Positions 43,279 through 52,223 of a stretch of 64,000 nt of DNA are shown here, piece after piece. The notes beneath the pieces are model-generated. The model made no database searches. It worked only from the letters and a program-made list of their open reading frames with translations, and was not told where the DNA came from. This DNA is from Myxococcaceae bacterium. Its GTDB lineage: Bacteria > Myxococcota_A > Polyangia > Polyangiales > Ga0077539. Both the position numbers and the translations under genes were made by a program. The stretch spans positions 1-64,000 of the forward strand of contig SCUS01000008.1 of the NCBI GenBank assembly GCA_004297725.1, read 5' to 3'. Every line of letters begins with the position of its first letter. The first letter of the stretch is position 1.

Positions 43279-43923
43279 TCAGCTCGCCGCGCGCATCCGC
43301 CTGAAGACCCACACCCCCAGGGCGATCGTCGCGACGGTCACGCCCACGGCGATCCACCCCTCGGACGACACCCGCCTGAGGGCGTCGAAGAGCCGCTGCC
43401 CGAAGTAGCTCACCGCCAGCAGCGGGATCACGTACCCGAAGAGCGACCCCCAGAAGTGCGTCGCGAAGCGCACCTTCGACACCCCGAAGAAGGCGTGCAG
43501 CAGCGGCGGCATCCAGAAGATCAGCCGCAGCGTGAACACCGTCGCGAAGGCCCTGCGCGCCAGGGCCTCGTCGTACCTGCGGAAGCGCTCTGGGATGCGG
43601 GGAGAGATCCAGTCGCGGGCGATGAAGCGCGCGAAGGAGAAGCCCACCACGCTGGCCGCCATGGTCCCCACCATCGAGAGCCCGAAGGCCACGGGCCACG
43701 GCCAGATGAGCGGCGCCGCCATGATGAACACCGTCCCCGGGACGCCGAAGGGCTGCAGCGCGCCGTAGGACAGCACGAAGGCCACGTAGCCCCACGGGCC
43801 GAGGGCCAGCAGCGTGGTCTTCACGCTCGCGGGGTCGGCGAACTGCCGAAGCACGCCGGTGCGCCAGGCGACCGCGAGCGCCGTGGCCACCAGCAGCACC
43901 AGCGCGACCTTCACCCTGCGCAT
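43279..43923 (-). CDS. VTT-domain (DedA/TVP38-like) membrane protein
   Basis: A 214-residue inner-membrane protein. Hydrophobic segments lie at about 5-22, 40-60, 66-90, 140-160 and 180-200. The VTT signature region 'GTVFIMAAPLIWPWPVAFGLS' (landmark in part) and 'LRLIFWMPPLLHAFFGVS' resemble the conserved DedA/TVP38 loop. Such proteins move lipids or solutes across the membrane. ATG 43923 is five bases after the stop of the RNA ligase gene, so they form one transcript, though no functional link is obvious. Confidence 0.82.
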   Translation of the reverse strand: MRRVKVALVLLVATALAVAWRTGVLRQFADPASVKTTLLALGPWGYVAFVLSYGALQPFGVPGTVFIMAAPLIWPWPVAFGLSMVGTMAASVVGFSFARFIARDWISPRIPERFRRYDEALARRAFATVFTLRLIFWMPPLLHAFFGVSKVRFATHFWGSLFGYVIPLLAVSYFGQRLFDALRRVSSEGWIAVGVTVATIALGVWVFRRMRAAS

Positions 43924-43928
43924 CGCGC

Positions 43929-44963
43929 TCAGTCGCGCTCGGCGAGCAGATATCGGTTGGAGATGGCCTTGAACGACAGGCGCCCGTTGAGCGTGCGGCT
44001 GAACACCTCCGCGCGCGGCCGGATCACGATCCCCTCGCGGGGGTTCTTGGTGCCGGGGTAGACGCCGTCGGCGAGCGCGAGCAGCGCCTCCTGGTCGTGC
44101 GCGAAGGCCTCCCCCTGCTCGACGATGGGCACCGCGTCGAGGCCCATCTCGGCGGCGAGCGCGCGCATCTCCTCGTCGCTCAGAAAGCGCGCCGCGACGA
44201 GGTCGTACACGCTGAACACGTAGAGCCCGAGCGCCGCGAGCCCCAGCGGGTTCTTCTGGATCCCCGGGCCGCAGACCTCCCCCTGGAGGGCGTAGCGACC
44301 GCCGCACGCGCGCAGCTTCGCCTCGAGGTCGTAGCGCCGCGCGACGGCCCAGTACGAGTTGTTGCCCTCGGTGATCGACCAGTTGCGGCCGCAGGCGTGG
44401 AAGGTGCCGTCGAAGGGGTCGACGAGGAAGGTCGCGCTCGTGCCGTCGCACTTGAGCGTGGCGACGTAGGCGAGGCCGCGCAGCTCGTCGAGCACTTCGG
44501 GGGACGACTGCACGCGCATCTCGTCGGTCTTCGGCACGCACGAGGGAAAGGCGCACCGCAGGTCGCCGCCGCCCATCGGAACCGGCGGCTCGTACTTGCC
44601 GACGCCGAGGCGCTCGGTGAGGTCGTCGCCGTCAGGGAGGTCGGCCGGGAGATCGAGCTCGGCGAGCGTGACGAGCAGCCCCTGCGAGAGGCACCCTCGG
44701 AGCTTCATCGTGCGGATGCGAAACTTCGCCGGCCGCGTCCCCTCGGCGGGCTCGGCGCCCTTCGCGGTCCAGAGGAAGCGCATCGCGGCGAGGTCGGGGG
44801 GGATGGCGTCGATCTCGAAGAACACCCCGCGGTCGCCGACCCCGAAGGTGCCCTTCTTCACCACGCACTGCCACCCGTTGATCCGCACGGCCTCGATCGC
44901 GTCGGCCCCCGCGATGGGTACGACCTCGAGTACGCGCTGCACCGACGCCAGCTTCCGCTTCAT
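43929..44963 (-). CDS. RNA ligase, DRB0094 (Rnl5) type
   Basis: A 344-residue ATP-dependent RNA ligase of the Deinococcus DRB0094 group. An N-terminal OB-like module (about 1-120) precedes the nucleotidyltransferase domain. The AMP-accepting Lys is Lys171 in 'ATLKCDGTSATF' (KxDG), with 'YALQGEVCGPGIQKNP', 'REGIVIRPRAE' and 'LSFKAISNRYL' as motifs III-V. The Deinococcus enzyme seals 3'-OH/5'-phosphate RNA nicks, preferentially on a DNA template. It is followed by the VTT gene and preceded by the ADP-ribosylglycohydrolase gene on the same strand. Confidence 0.92.
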   Translation of the reverse strand: MKRKLASVQRVLEVVPIAGADAIEAVRINGWQCVVKKGTFGVGDRGVFFEIDAIPPDLAAMRFLWTAKGAEPAEGTRPAKFRIRTMKLRGCLSQGLLVTLAELDLPADLPDGDDLTERLGVGKYEPPVPMGGGDLRCAFPSCVPKTDEMRVQSSPEVLDELRGLAYVATLKCDGTSATFLVDPFDGTFHACGRNWSITEGNNSYWAVARRYDLEAKLRACGGRYALQGEVCGPGIQKNPLGLAALGLYVFSVYDLVAARFLSDEEMRALAAEMGLDAVPIVEQGEAFAHDQEALLALADGVYPGTKNPREGIVIRPRAEVFSRTLNGRLSFKAISNRYLLAERD

Positions 44964-45008
44964 GGCGCGAACTCATAACAGCGCGCCGGGCGCCGGTCAT
45001 ATGCCCGG

Positions 45009-46028
45009 TCAGTACGGGATGATCCGCCGCGCCGCGTGGGCGAGCACCACGGGGTAGAGCGCGAGGTTGCGCGCCAGGGCATACACCGGGCTGTATTCCG
45101 CCATCGCCGTCCGTCCGAGCCGGGCACCCGCCAGGTCGGCCGCGAGCGCCCGCAGGTGCGTCGGACCGAAGGGCCCGTCGTGGATGCGCCCGACGAGCGC
45201 GCCCGGCAGCGCCCCTTCGCCGCCCAGCGCGCCGCACCACGCGCCCACGATCGCGCCGATGGAGTCCGTGTCGCCGCCCGCGCGGATCACCGCCCCGATC
45301 GCCTCCATCGGGTCACGTCCCCAGCGCGCGAACGCATAGGCCGCGAAGGGCACCGTGTGCACCACGAAGCCCGTCGTCCCGAGGTCCCGCGCGGCGACGT
45401 CGGGCGCGGCGCCCTCGCGGGCCAGCGCCACCGCCCGCCCGATGGCCTCCGCCAGCGTGGCCTCGGTCACCACCGCGCGCGCTGCCTCGAGCGCCTCCGC
45501 GGGGTCGTCGTGCCTCAGCGCCATCGCCGCGACCTCCGCGACGAAGCGCGCCCCCTCCACGGCGCGCGCATCGGTGTGCGTGACCCTCGCGAGCGCGTCC
45601 GAGGTCGACCGCCGCGCGACCTCGTCGTCGTGGAAGAACACCCCGACGACGGCCGCGCGCATGGCCGCGCCGTTGCCCGCGGTCGCGACCCCGGAGCGGC
45701 GCAGCCCCACGGCGATGCGGGCGCACGCGCGCAGGGTCCCGAGCCCGATGCCCCACGGCAGCCGGAGAAACCACCCCAGAAGCGAGCGACGAAACGCCTG
45801 CACGAAGGCGTCGGTGTCGCGAGGGTGTCGCGCGAGGCTCTGCGCCACGAGGGCCGACTGCTCGGTGTCATCGGACACGAAGCCCACGAGCCCGAGCATG
45901 TGGAAGCGGTCGAGGCGGGGGAAGCGCCGCGCGATCACGCGAGGGGAGAGCATCTCCATGGGCAGCCCGAGCGCATCGCCGAGGGCGGTGCCGAGCAGGG
46001 TGCCCGCGAGGCGGTCGGGGAGGTCCAT
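45009..46028 (-). CDS. ADP-ribosylglycohydrolase family protein
   Basis: A 339-residue all-helical DraG/ARH-type hydrolase. Two Mg-binding sites are visible: 'VSDDTEQSALV' at residues 51-61 (Asp53, Asp54, Thr55) and 'RAGGDTDSIGAIVGA' near 267-281. 'GTALGDALGLPME' is the family start. These enzymes remove ADP-ribose from proteins or nucleic acids. ATG 46028 is the family-like start. It lies 45 bases upstream of the RNA ligase gene on the same strand, which suggests a common transcript. The target is unknown. Confidence 0.9.
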   Translation of the reverse strand: MDLPDRLAGTLLGTALGDALGLPMEMLSPRVIARRFPRLDRFHMLGLVGFVSDDTEQSALVAQSLARHPRDTDAFVQAFRRSLLGWFLRLPWGIGLGTLRACARIAVGLRRSGVATAGNGAAMRAAVVGVFFHDDEVARRSTSDALARVTHTDARAVEGARFVAEVAAMALRHDDPAEALEAARAVVTEATLAEAIGRAVALAREGAAPDVAARDLGTTGFVVHTVPFAAYAFARWGRDPMEAIGAVIRAGGDTDSIGAIVGAWCGALGGEGALPGALVGRIHDGPFGPTHLRALAADLAGARLGRTAMAEYSPVYALARNLALYPVVLAHAARRIIPY

Positions 46029-46055
46029 GGGATGAGTGTGAACGAAGGGGAGGGG

Positions 46056-46070
46056 GCGGGAGATTCCCGC
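46056..46070 (-). terminator. Hairpin downstream of khpB
   Basis: GCGGGA-GAT-TCCCGC, a six-base-pair stem with three-base loop, lies 15 bases after the khpB stop. It is a weak candidate for ending the rpmH-khpB transcript. It also lies in the leader of the ADP-ribosylglycohydrolase gene, so partial readthrough could link the two operons. Confidence 0.35.
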
Positions 46071-46084
46071 GAGGGCGGCGATGC

Positions 46085-46591
46085 CTACGGAGGCGGCATC
46101 GGGATGATCTTGATCCTGCGCTCTTCGCCTTCGCCCTCGCTCTGGGTCTGGACGCCCTCGAACTTGGCGAGGGCCATGTGCACGGTGCGTCGCTCGCGCG
46201 GCGGCAGCGGCTCCATGAGGATGACCTTGCCCTCCTTCACGCAGCGCTCGCCGAGCTCCTGCGCCATGGTGGTGAGGGTGCGCTCTCGCCGGGCTCGGTA
46301 GCCGTCGGCGTCGACCACGAGGCTCGCGCGGTCGCCCGCGACGGTCTTGGTGGCGACGCGGTTGGCGAGCAGCTGGAGGGCGTCGAGGGTGACGCCCTTC
46401 TTGCCCACGAGGTGCTTGGAGTCGGGGCCGCTCAGCTCGAGGACGGTGTCGCCGCCCTCTTCGCGGACGTTGACGTCTGCGTCGAGGCCCATCGCGATGA
46501 CGGTGTCCTTGAGGAACACGCTCGCGGCGTCGATGGCGCGGGGATCGAGCGGGCGGCGGGCGGAAGGGTCATTCTGATCAACCACGGTCAT
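46085..46591 (-). CDS. khpB: RNA-binding protein KhpB (Jag), KH and R3H domains
   Basis: A 168-residue RNA-binding protein. A KH domain (about 22-95) has the GxxG loop 'LVGKKGVTLDALQLLANR', and an R3H domain (about 95-155) has 'DGYRARRERTLTTMAQELGE' and 'PLPPRERRTVHMALAKFEGV' (landmarks in part). The N-terminal Jag-N domain found in many homologs is absent. It is the last gene of the rpmH operon and overlaps yidC by 14 bases. It is known from Gram-positive bacteria as a KhpA partner influencing cell division. Here only RNA binding can be inferred. Confidence 0.9.
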   Translation of the reverse strand: MTVVDQNDPSARRPLDPRAIDAASVFLKDTVIAMGLDADVNVREEGGDTVLELSGPDSKHLVGKKGVTLDALQLLANRVATKTVAGDRASLVVDADGYRARRERTLTTMAQELGERCVKEGKVILMEPLPPRERRTVHMALAKFEGVQTQSEGEGEERRIKIIPMPPP

Positions 46592-48284
46592 CTCCAGTCA
46601 GGGCCTTCACCTGGATCGCCTCGCCGCCACCGGTGCCGGTGCCCGACTTGTACTGATCCATCTGCTTCTTCGTGTACCACTGCTGCAAGACGCCGAGGAC
46701 CGAGTTCACGAGCATGTAGAGCGCGAGCCCCGACGGCAGGAAGAGCGAGATCCCCGTCAGGAAGATGGGGAAGAAGTAGGTCATCATCTTCGCCTGCACC
46801 GGGTCCATGCCCTGCGGGGGCATGAGCTTCTGCTGCAGGAACATGATCGCCCCCAGCACCAGCGGCAGGACGTAGTAGGGGTCCGGCGCCGAGAGGTCGT
46901 GCCACCAGAGCACGAAGGGCGCGTGGAACAGCTCCACCGAAGTCTGCAGCGTGGTGTAGAGCGCCCACCAGATGGGGAGCTGGGCGAGCTGCGGGAAGCA
47001 GCCGCTCAGCGGGTTGACCCCGTGCTTGCGGTACAGCTCCATGGTCGCCAGGGTCTTGGCCTCCTGGTTGTCCGCGAGGCGCTTGTTGATCTCGTCGAGC
47101 TCGGGCTTGAGCTTCGACATCATCGCCATGGACTTCATCGACTTGGCGAGCAGCGGCAGCAGCGCCACGCGGATGCAGAGCGTGAGCAGCATGATCGCGG
47201 CGCCCCAGTTGCCGACGATGCTGTGCAGGAAGCGCAGGAAGCGCAGGAGCTGGCGAGCGATGAACGAGAAGAACCCGAGGTTGACGGTCTCGGTGAGCCG
47301 CCTGTCCTCGGTGGCCGCCGCGAGGGTCTCGGGCTCCTTCGGCCCGAGGTACACCCTCGCCTGGTAGGTCTGCGACTCGCCCGTGCCGAGCGACGCGCGG
47401 GCCCAGCCCAGCGACGCCCCATACACGCTCCCCAACGGGTCCTGCCCCGGCGAGGCGACGCGGTCTTCGGCGAAGAGGCGGCAGCGCGCCTCGGCGTTGC
47501 CGCGCGGCACCACCGCGAGCTCGAAGTACGTGTTGTCCAGCGCGACGAAGGCCGCCCCTCCCGGGAGGGCGTCCTCCGGGCGGCGCTCGAGCAGCTTGTC
47601 GCGGCCCTCGCGAAACAGCTCCGTCCCATGCTTGCAGATGCCCTCGGCCACCTGCCACGGGCGCTGGAAGAACTTCCCGTTCTCGTCCTCGCGCAGCACC
47701 CACTGGTACACGGGCATCCGCGCCTCGACGTTGATCGGCGCGCCCCGGTTGGTCACCCGCGTCTCGACGTCCATCACGAAGGGCCGATCGGAGCGGTACG
47801 AGCGCACCACCTCGACCTCGCTGCCCTGCCACGTCAGCTCGACCTCGTGGTCGCTCACCTGGCGCCCGGTGAAGTCCTGGTACTGCGGCACCAGCGAGTC
47901 TTCCCCGCGCTTCACCGTGAGCTCGGTGCGCAGCGAGAGCAGGTCCTCGTTCCAGGTGGAGGCGAGGTTCATCCGGTGGTCGCTGCCGCGGACGCCGGTG
48001 CGCGGGTCGGCCGGGGCCTCTCGCATCACGAACTGCGCGCCGTTGAGCCGCACCGATCGCAGGCCGCCCGATCGGGTGGTGACCTCCGCGTCGAAGCCCG
48101 ACCGCGCCGCGGTGAGGGGGCTACGAAGGTGGAAGGTCTGCTCGGCGGGACGCGCGGTCTCGGTGGGCGGCGGCGCGACGTTGCGCAGCGAGGGAGTGGG
48201 CCGCTGGGTGTTTCTCCCGAGGAAGAACCACACCGCCAACCCCCCGAGGAGGAGGATGGCGAAGGTGCGCAGGTTATCTTTCAT
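46578..48284 (-). CDS. yidC: Membrane protein insertase YidC (Gram-negative type)
   Basis: A 568-residue insertase. An N-terminal transmembrane helix (about 6-21) is followed by the large periplasmic beta domain (about 55-330), then the five-helix insertase core ('[24 protein letters not shown]', '[24 protein letters not shown]', '[15 protein letters not shown]'; landmarks in part). The conserved hydrophilic-groove Arg lies in the first core helix. It inserts membrane proteins alone or with SecYEG. ATG 48284 overlaps the yidD stop by four bases. Confidence 0.96.
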   Translation of the reverse strand: MKDNLRTFAILLLGGLAVWFFLGRNTQRPTPSLRNVAPPPTETARPAEQTFHLRSPLTAARSGFDAEVTTRSGGLRSVRLNGAQFVMREAPADPRTGVRGSDHRMNLASTWNEDLLSLRTELTVKRGEDSLVPQYQDFTGRQVSDHEVELTWQGSEVEVVRSYRSDRPFVMDVETRVTNRGAPINVEARMPVYQWVLREDENGKFFQRPWQVAEGICKHGTELFREGRDKLLERRPEDALPGGAAFVALDNTYFELAVVPRGNAEARCRLFAEDRVASPGQDPLGSVYGASLGWARASLGTGESQTYQARVYLGPKEPETLAAATEDRRLTETVNLGFFSFIARQLLRFLRFLHSIVGNWGAAIMLLTLCIRVALLPLLAKSMKSMAMMSKLKPELDEINKRLADNQEAKTLATMELYRKHGVNPLSGCFPQLAQLPIWWALYTTLQTSVELFHAPFVLWWHDLSAPDPYYVLPLVLGAIMFLQQKLMPPQGMDPVQAKMMTYFFPIFLTGISLFLPSGLALYMLVNSVLGVLQQWYTKKQMDQYKSGTGTGGGEAIQVKALTGDDRG

Positions 48285-48541
48285 GGACGTCCGTCCGGCG
48301 GCGCGTGGGCGTCGCAGTGGCAGTGGAGTGAAGGCGGGGGATCATAGCCGCCGGGGTGAAACGGGTGGCACTTCACGAGGCGCCTGGCCGCGAGCCAGGA
48401 GCCCCGCGCGGGGCCGAAGCGCTCGATGCACGCCGTGGCGTATCGGGAGCACGACGGCTCGAAGCGGCAGACGTTGCCCAGCAGCGGGGAGAGCGTCGCG
48501 CGGTAGATACGCAGGAGTAGGAGTAGAAGGGAGCGGATCAC
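48281..48541 (-). CDS. yidD: Membrane protein insertion efficiency factor YidD
   Basis: An 86-residue protein with the family core '[23 protein letters not shown]' (landmark in part), three Cys in the CxxxPSC region, and '[11 protein letters not shown]'. A short amphipathic N-terminus ('[10 protein letters not shown]') would attach it to the inner membrane, where it assists YidC. The start is GTG 48541. It overlaps rnpA and yidC by four bases each, the normal arrangement for these genes. Confidence 0.94.
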   Translation of the reverse strand: MIRSLLLLLLRIYRATLSPLLGNVCRFEPSCSRYATACIERFGPARGSWLAARRLVKCHPFHPGGYDPPPSLHCHCDAHAPPDGRP

Positions 48542-48945
48542 GTCGCGGCACCTCCCGGGCCTGGCGAGTTCGACGGCGCCGAGGCTCTGGGGGTGCGATC
48601 ACCGCCGCGGCGTCGGGCAAAGGCCGCGCGAATCTCTGCACACGCTTCTGCAAATGCAAGCGCGGGGCACGATTCTCGGGCGATGATCACGACCTCGCAG
48701 CCGAGCGGAAATAGCTCTGGATGCAGTCGGAACACCTCGCGCAGCACGCGACGGATCCGGTTTCGGCGGACGGCGTTTCCGGTCTTCTTGCTGGTGACGA
48801 GGCCCAACCGAGGGGGGTCGCCGTCGCCGCGTTCGCGGACGATGACGACCAGGTGGGGGGCGTGGAGTCGACGACCGGACTTCTGCGTGGCGAGAAACTC
48901 GTCGCGCCGCAGGATGCGTCGGGACTTGTCGAAGCCCGCGCTCAT
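48538..48945 (-). CDS. rnpA: Ribonuclease P protein component
   Basis: A 135-residue C5 protein that helps the RNase P RNA cleave pre-tRNA leaders. The signature '[18 protein letters not shown]' (RNR motif) is complete, preceded by '[18 protein letters not shown]'. The last 25 residues are a low-complexity tail. The start is ATG 48945, 63 bases after the rpmH stop. The catalytic RNA (rnpB) is not in the window. Confidence 0.94.
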   Translation of the reverse strand: MSAGFDKSRRILRRDEFLATQKSGRRLHAPHLVVIVRERGDGDPPRLGLVTSKKTGNAVRRNRIRRVLREVFRLHPELFPLGCEVVIIARESCPALAFAEACAEIRAAFARRRGGDRTPRASAPSNSPGPGGAAT

Positions 48946-49008
48946 GGGAGGGTCGTGACGGGTGATGATGCTGCGGAGGGATAGAGTCGCCGTGGAGGCG
49001 GCCGCCGA

Positions 49009-49158
49009 CTACTTCTTGTAGTTGGTGACCGAAAGGCGCTTGCGGCCCTTGGCGCGACGGTTCTTGAGGACCGTGCGGCCCCCGGCGGTTGCCATCCGGG
49101 CACGGAAGCCGTGGGTGCGGGTGCGGTGGACGCGGCTCGGTTGATAGGTGCGCTTCAC
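49009..49158 (-). CDS. rpmH: 50S ribosomal protein L34 (bL34)
   Basis: A 49-residue L34 found by direct reading of the minus strand. It starts '[19 protein letters not shown]' and ends '[13 protein letters not shown]' before TAG (complement of 49009-49011). The start is GTG 49158 with AGAGGAG nine bases upstream. It heads the classical rpmH-rnpA-yidD-yidC-khpB operon. No dnaA gene lies upstream, where it is found in many bacteria. Confidence 0.95.
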   Translation of the reverse strand: MKRTYQPSRVHRTRTHGFRARMATAGGRTVLKNRRAKGRKRLSVTNYKK

Positions 49159-49184
49159 GATATTACTCCTCTAACGGGCCGCGG

Positions 49185-49213
49185 AAACAAACACGCGACT
49201 GGGGCCATGTCAA
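49185..49213 (-). promoter_or_regulatory. Promoter of the rpmH operon
   Basis: On the minus strand a perfect TTGACA (complement of 49208-49213), a 17-base spacer and TTGTTT (complement of 49185-49190) lie 27 bases before the rpmH start. The -10 match is weak, but position and the perfect -35 support a housekeeping promoter. Confidence 0.45.
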
Positions 49214-49278
49214 GCCTTACCCCCGGCGAGCAGAACTCGCTGCCAGAGGTGACCGACCATGGGCGCCCCTGTACCGCC

Positions 49279-49974
49279 TCATCCCGCGGACTTCAAGAGT
49301 CCCGCGTCCAGGAAAGAGAAGGCCCCGTCGCGCCCGAGGATCACGTGGTCGAGCAGGGGCAGCTCGATCGCCGCGCCGACCTCCGCCACGCGCCGCGTGA
49401 ACTCCGCGTCTTCCGGGCTCGGCGTCGGGTCGCCGGAGGGGTGGTTGTGCACCAGCACCATCGAGGCTCCTCCCTCGCGCACCGCGAGCGCGAACACCTC
49501 CCTCACGCCCAGCGCGACGCCCGCCGGGGTGCCGTTGGCGAGCACCCGCTCGGCGATGAGCCGCTGCTTCACGTCGAGCACGAGGGCCATCACGCACTCG
49601 TCCGGCAGGTCGACCATGCGCGCCGACCAGCAGCGCACGATGTCCCGGCTGGAGGTGAAGGGCATCCGCCGAGGGGGCGCCGCGCCGCGCACCCGCTGGG
49701 CGAGCTCCCACGCAGCGAGCAGCCGAGTCGCCTGGTGCGGGCCGAGGTCGAGCGTGAGGGCGCCGACGCCGGTGCGCAGCAGGCCGCGCAGGCCGTCGTG
49801 CGTGGCCAGCAGGTGTCGTCCGAGGGCGTCGGCGGTGAGGCCCCCGCGGCCGCGGCCGAGCGCGAGGCTCAGCACCTCCGCGTCGCTCAGGACATCGAGG
49901 GGCACCCTCCGGTGCCGTGGCAGCGGGCGGACCGGGCGGGGAGAGAGGTTGTCATTGGCGGCTCTGGGCGACAT
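49279..49974 (-). CDS. radC: JAB/MPN-domain protein RadC
   Basis: A 231-residue RadC-family protein. A helix-hairpin-helix-like N-terminal part (about 20-85) is followed by the metal-binding MPN+ domain, with 'LVHNHPSGDPTPSPED' giving the JAMM signature and 'VPLLDHVILG'-like 'LPLLDHVILGRDGAFSF' near the end. The role is probably not in DNA repair as first thought, and the family function is unsettled. ATG 49974 is used. It lies upstream of the rpmH operon but 120 bases away from it. Confidence 0.93.
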   Translation of the reverse strand: MSPRAANDNLSPRPVRPLPRHRRVPLDVLSDAEVLSLALGRGRGGLTADALGRHLLATHDGLRGLLRTGVGALTLDLGPHQATRLLAAWELAQRVRGAAPPRRMPFTSSRDIVRCWSARMVDLPDECVMALVLDVKQRLIAERVLANGTPAGVALGVREVFALAVREGGASMVLVHNHPSGDPTPSPEDAEFTRRVAEVGAAIELPLLDHVILGRDGAFSFLDAGLLKSAG

Positions 49975-50034
49975 GGCGAGGGCTGCAGACCAAGCCTCGT
50001 GCCGCGCGAAAACATCGGTAGAACAAGCGCCCGC

Positions 50035-50089
50035 GGGGTGGCGGCGGATGGCGGCGGGGTGGCGGCGGATGGCGGCGGGGTGGCGGCGG
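50035..50089. repeat. 21-base tandem repeat, about 2.6 copies
   Basis: The unit GGGGTGGCGGCGGATGGCGGC is repeated exactly at 50035-50055 and 50056-50076, with a partial third copy to 50089. It ends at the stop codon of the coiled-coil lipoprotein gene, so it is downstream of that gene and upstream of radC. It is probably a slippage product of little function. Confidence 0.8.
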
Positions 50090-50482
50090 TCAGTCGCCCT
50101 GCTGGCCCTGCATCATGTCCTGCATCCGTCGGCGAGCGCCCCGCGCCTGGCTCTGCATGCCCGCGACCTGCGCCTGGGTCTGCCGGAGCTGCATCTGCGT
50201 GGTGGCGAGCTGCTGCTGCGTGGCGGCCTGGGACTGCTGGAGGCCGGAGACCTGCTGCTCGAGCGCCGCGGTGCGCTGCTCGACCATCATCAGGCGCTGC
50301 TGGAGCGCCGCGAGGTCGGTGCTGGCGCCAGCGGTCGTCGGCGGTGGCGGCGGAAGCATGGGCGCGACGGATGGCGTCGGCGCGGGGACGACCGTCGCGC
50401 TGGCGGCCGGGGTGTCGTCCGATCTACGGCGGGCACAGGCGACGGAGAGCACGGCGAGAAGCAGGACGCGTAGGTGGAACAT
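50090..50482 (-). CDS. Small coiled-coil lipoprotein
   Basis: A 130-residue exported protein. The signal segment 'VLLLAVLSVACA' (Cys16, probable lipidation) leads to a Pro/Thr-rich linker and then a Gln-rich coiled coil ('RLMMVEQRTAALEQQVSGLQ', repeated 'QQQLATTQMQLRQTQAQ' heptads, landmarks only). ATG 50482 is preferred to a TTG four residues upstream. It resembles Lpp-like periplasmic spacers, but no peptidoglycan-linking Lys is at the end. The function is unknown. Confidence 0.72.
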   Translation of the reverse strand: MFHLRVLLLAVLSVACARRRSDDTPAASATVVPAPTPSVAPMLPPPPPTTAGASTDLAALQQRLMMVEQRTAALEQQVSGLQQSQAATQQQLATTQMQLRQTQAQVAGMQSQARGARRRMQDMMQGQQGD

Positions 50483-50545
50483 CGCTCTTTGCACAGGCCT
50501 AACGGGTTTTGCCCCGCGCGCGCAACGGCCCCCGCCGATTGGGCG

Positions 50546-52144
50546 CTAAGGCGCGCCGAGCAGCCGGGTGCGGGCGCGCAGCTCGAAGTTGGCGCGGTTC
50601 CCCTGGCCGCCGTCGCGCACGTAGACGTAATAGAAGCCCGCATCGAGCAGGCGCCCGAGGGTCTCCCGGGCTTCGGTCCCGCGGGCGGCGCTGATCACGT
50701 CGCCGCGGTGGTCTCGCAGCTCCAGGTCGATGTCCGTGTGGTCCGTCGGCCGGCCGGTGCCATCGATGACGAGCTCGAGGTGCAGCCAGCCGCGGGCGGG
50801 CATCTGCACCCGGTACACGCGCAGCGCGTCGAAGCCGTTCTGCGGACGCGCCCGGCCGCCCGAGGGCGCCGGGTTGGTGAGCCCGTCGATCTTGCCACCG
50901 ACCACCCCGGGGACGGGCAGGTTGGCCGGCCAGTCCTCGCCCTCGTCGCGCGGGACCATCTCCGTCGGCTCGTGCGTCCGCTGGAGCATCGCGAGCAGCG
51001 CGTCGCGCGGCACCGCGGGGCTCTCCCCCGTCGAGATCTGCCGCAGGAAGGTCCCCAGCGCCGGGTACGCCCCGGGCTGGTCGCGCCAGGACATCATCGC
51101 GCGCATCACCACCGCTGGGGCGATCGCGACGCCGTCGTGGTCGTCGTCGGCGTACCCGTCGCTGCCGTCGATGAGGTCCCAGAGCACGTCCGAGACGCTC
51201 ATCTCGTTGCCGATGCCTCGCGCCCCCGGCGTCGGGTGCTCGAGGTCGTGGTCGACGCGCAGGCTCCCCTCGGGCTCGAGCCCGATGGTGTCCTGGTAGT
51301 GAGGGTCGCGCCGCACGGCGCTCGAGAACCACGTCGCTCGCCCCTCCTCCCAGGCGAGCCCCGGGTCGATGAGGTAGCCCGCGGGGTGCGATCCCCCGGT
51401 CGAGGAGTTGGAGGAGAGCCGGTCGAAGACGAAGTGGCCGAGCTCGTGGAGGATGATCCCCTCGTCGTGCTCGTCGGTGTCCGTCGAGCGCTGACGCCCG
51501 GGCGATCCGCCGAGGAGCTCGAGGCAGAAGCGCCCCGAGCGGGCGGGCCGCTCTCCCCGGTAGAAGCTCCACTCGGTGGTGACCCCGCGGCCCCAGTAGA
51601 CCACCAGCGGAGGCAGCGTCTGCCCGGTCCACGAGCGCGTGGCGTCGAGGCCGGTGAGGATCGTGTCGGCGATGTGGAAGGCCCCGGCGATGCCGTCCGG
51701 CGTGGCGTCCGCGGCCACGAGCTCGATCGCGCGGCTGGCGTCCGGGCGGCTCAGCCTGAGCGCGTGGGTGACCGAGCCGTCGCCCTGCGGCGAGACGCGG
51801 ACGTCGCTGCCCTCGCGGCTCACATGGGCGAGCACCGCGATGGCAGAGACCCTCGCCGGAGCCTGCAGGGTGAAGCGCCCCTCGGCGTCGGTGACGGTGC
51901 GGGAGAGCTCCCGGTGCGAGGCGTCCTCGGCGACCACCTCGACGAAGCGCGCGGGCCTGGACTCCAGGGCCGCCGAGGCGCCCTGGAGCGTGGGCCGTCG
52001 GGCCTCGTAGCGCACGACCCCCTGGAAGGTCGCGGGGGGCCCGAGGTCGACGGGGGGCGGCGCGATGGCTGCGCTGTTTGTGGCGCGGGCGGTGGTGCAG
52101 GCGGAGAGCGCGAAGGAGAGGAGCAGGGCGTGACGCTTCAGCAC
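50546..52144 (-). CDS. Zincin-type metalloprotease-like lipoprotein
   Basis: A 532-residue lipoprotein with lipobox 'LSAC' (Cys16). A carboxypeptidase-regulatory-like beta domain ('EGRFTLQAPARVSAIAVL', about 40-110) precedes a region with the zinc motif HELGH (His233-Glu234, His237), and a C-terminal beta domain follows ('GWLHLELVIDGTGRPTDHTD', landmark only). The HExxH pattern with a following Glu-containing helix suggests a gluzincin or metzincin peptidase; the third ligand is not certain. The start is GTG 52144. It is the neighbour of smc, on the opposite strand. Confidence 0.75.
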   Translation of the reverse strand: MLKRHALLLSFALSACTTARATNSAAIAPPPVDLGPPATFQGVVRYEARRPTLQGASAALESRPARFVEVVAEDASHRELSRTVTDAEGRFTLQAPARVSAIAVLAHVSREGSDVRVSPQGDGSVTHALRLSRPDASRAIELVAADATPDGIAGAFHIADTILTGLDATRSWTGQTLPPLVVYWGRGVTTEWSFYRGERPARSGRFCLELLGGSPGRQRSTDTDEHDEGIILHELGHFVFDRLSSNSSTGGSHPAGYLIDPGLAWEEGRATWFSSAVRRDPHYQDTIGLEPEGSLRVDHDLEHPTPGARGIGNEMSVSDVLWDLIDGSDGYADDDHDGVAIAPAVVMRAMMSWRDQPGAYPALGTFLRQISTGESPAVPRDALLAMLQRTHEPTEMVPRDEGEDWPANLPVPGVVGGKIDGLTNPAPSGGRARPQNGFDALRVYRVQMPARGWLHLELVIDGTGRPTDHTDIDLELRDHRGDVISAARGTEARETLGRLLDAGFYYVYVRDGGQGNRANFELRARTRLLGAP

Positions 52145-52223
52145 GCGGGCAACGGTAGCACCTGCGGAGGAGTCCGCGCCCGGCCGGAGGGTCTGCTAGG
52201 GTGCGCGCCGATTCAGGCGACCG

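Noticed and set aside
49159..49278. Replication origin upstream of rpmH
   Set aside because: There is no dnaA gene and no cluster of TTATCCACA-like boxes in the 120-base gap.
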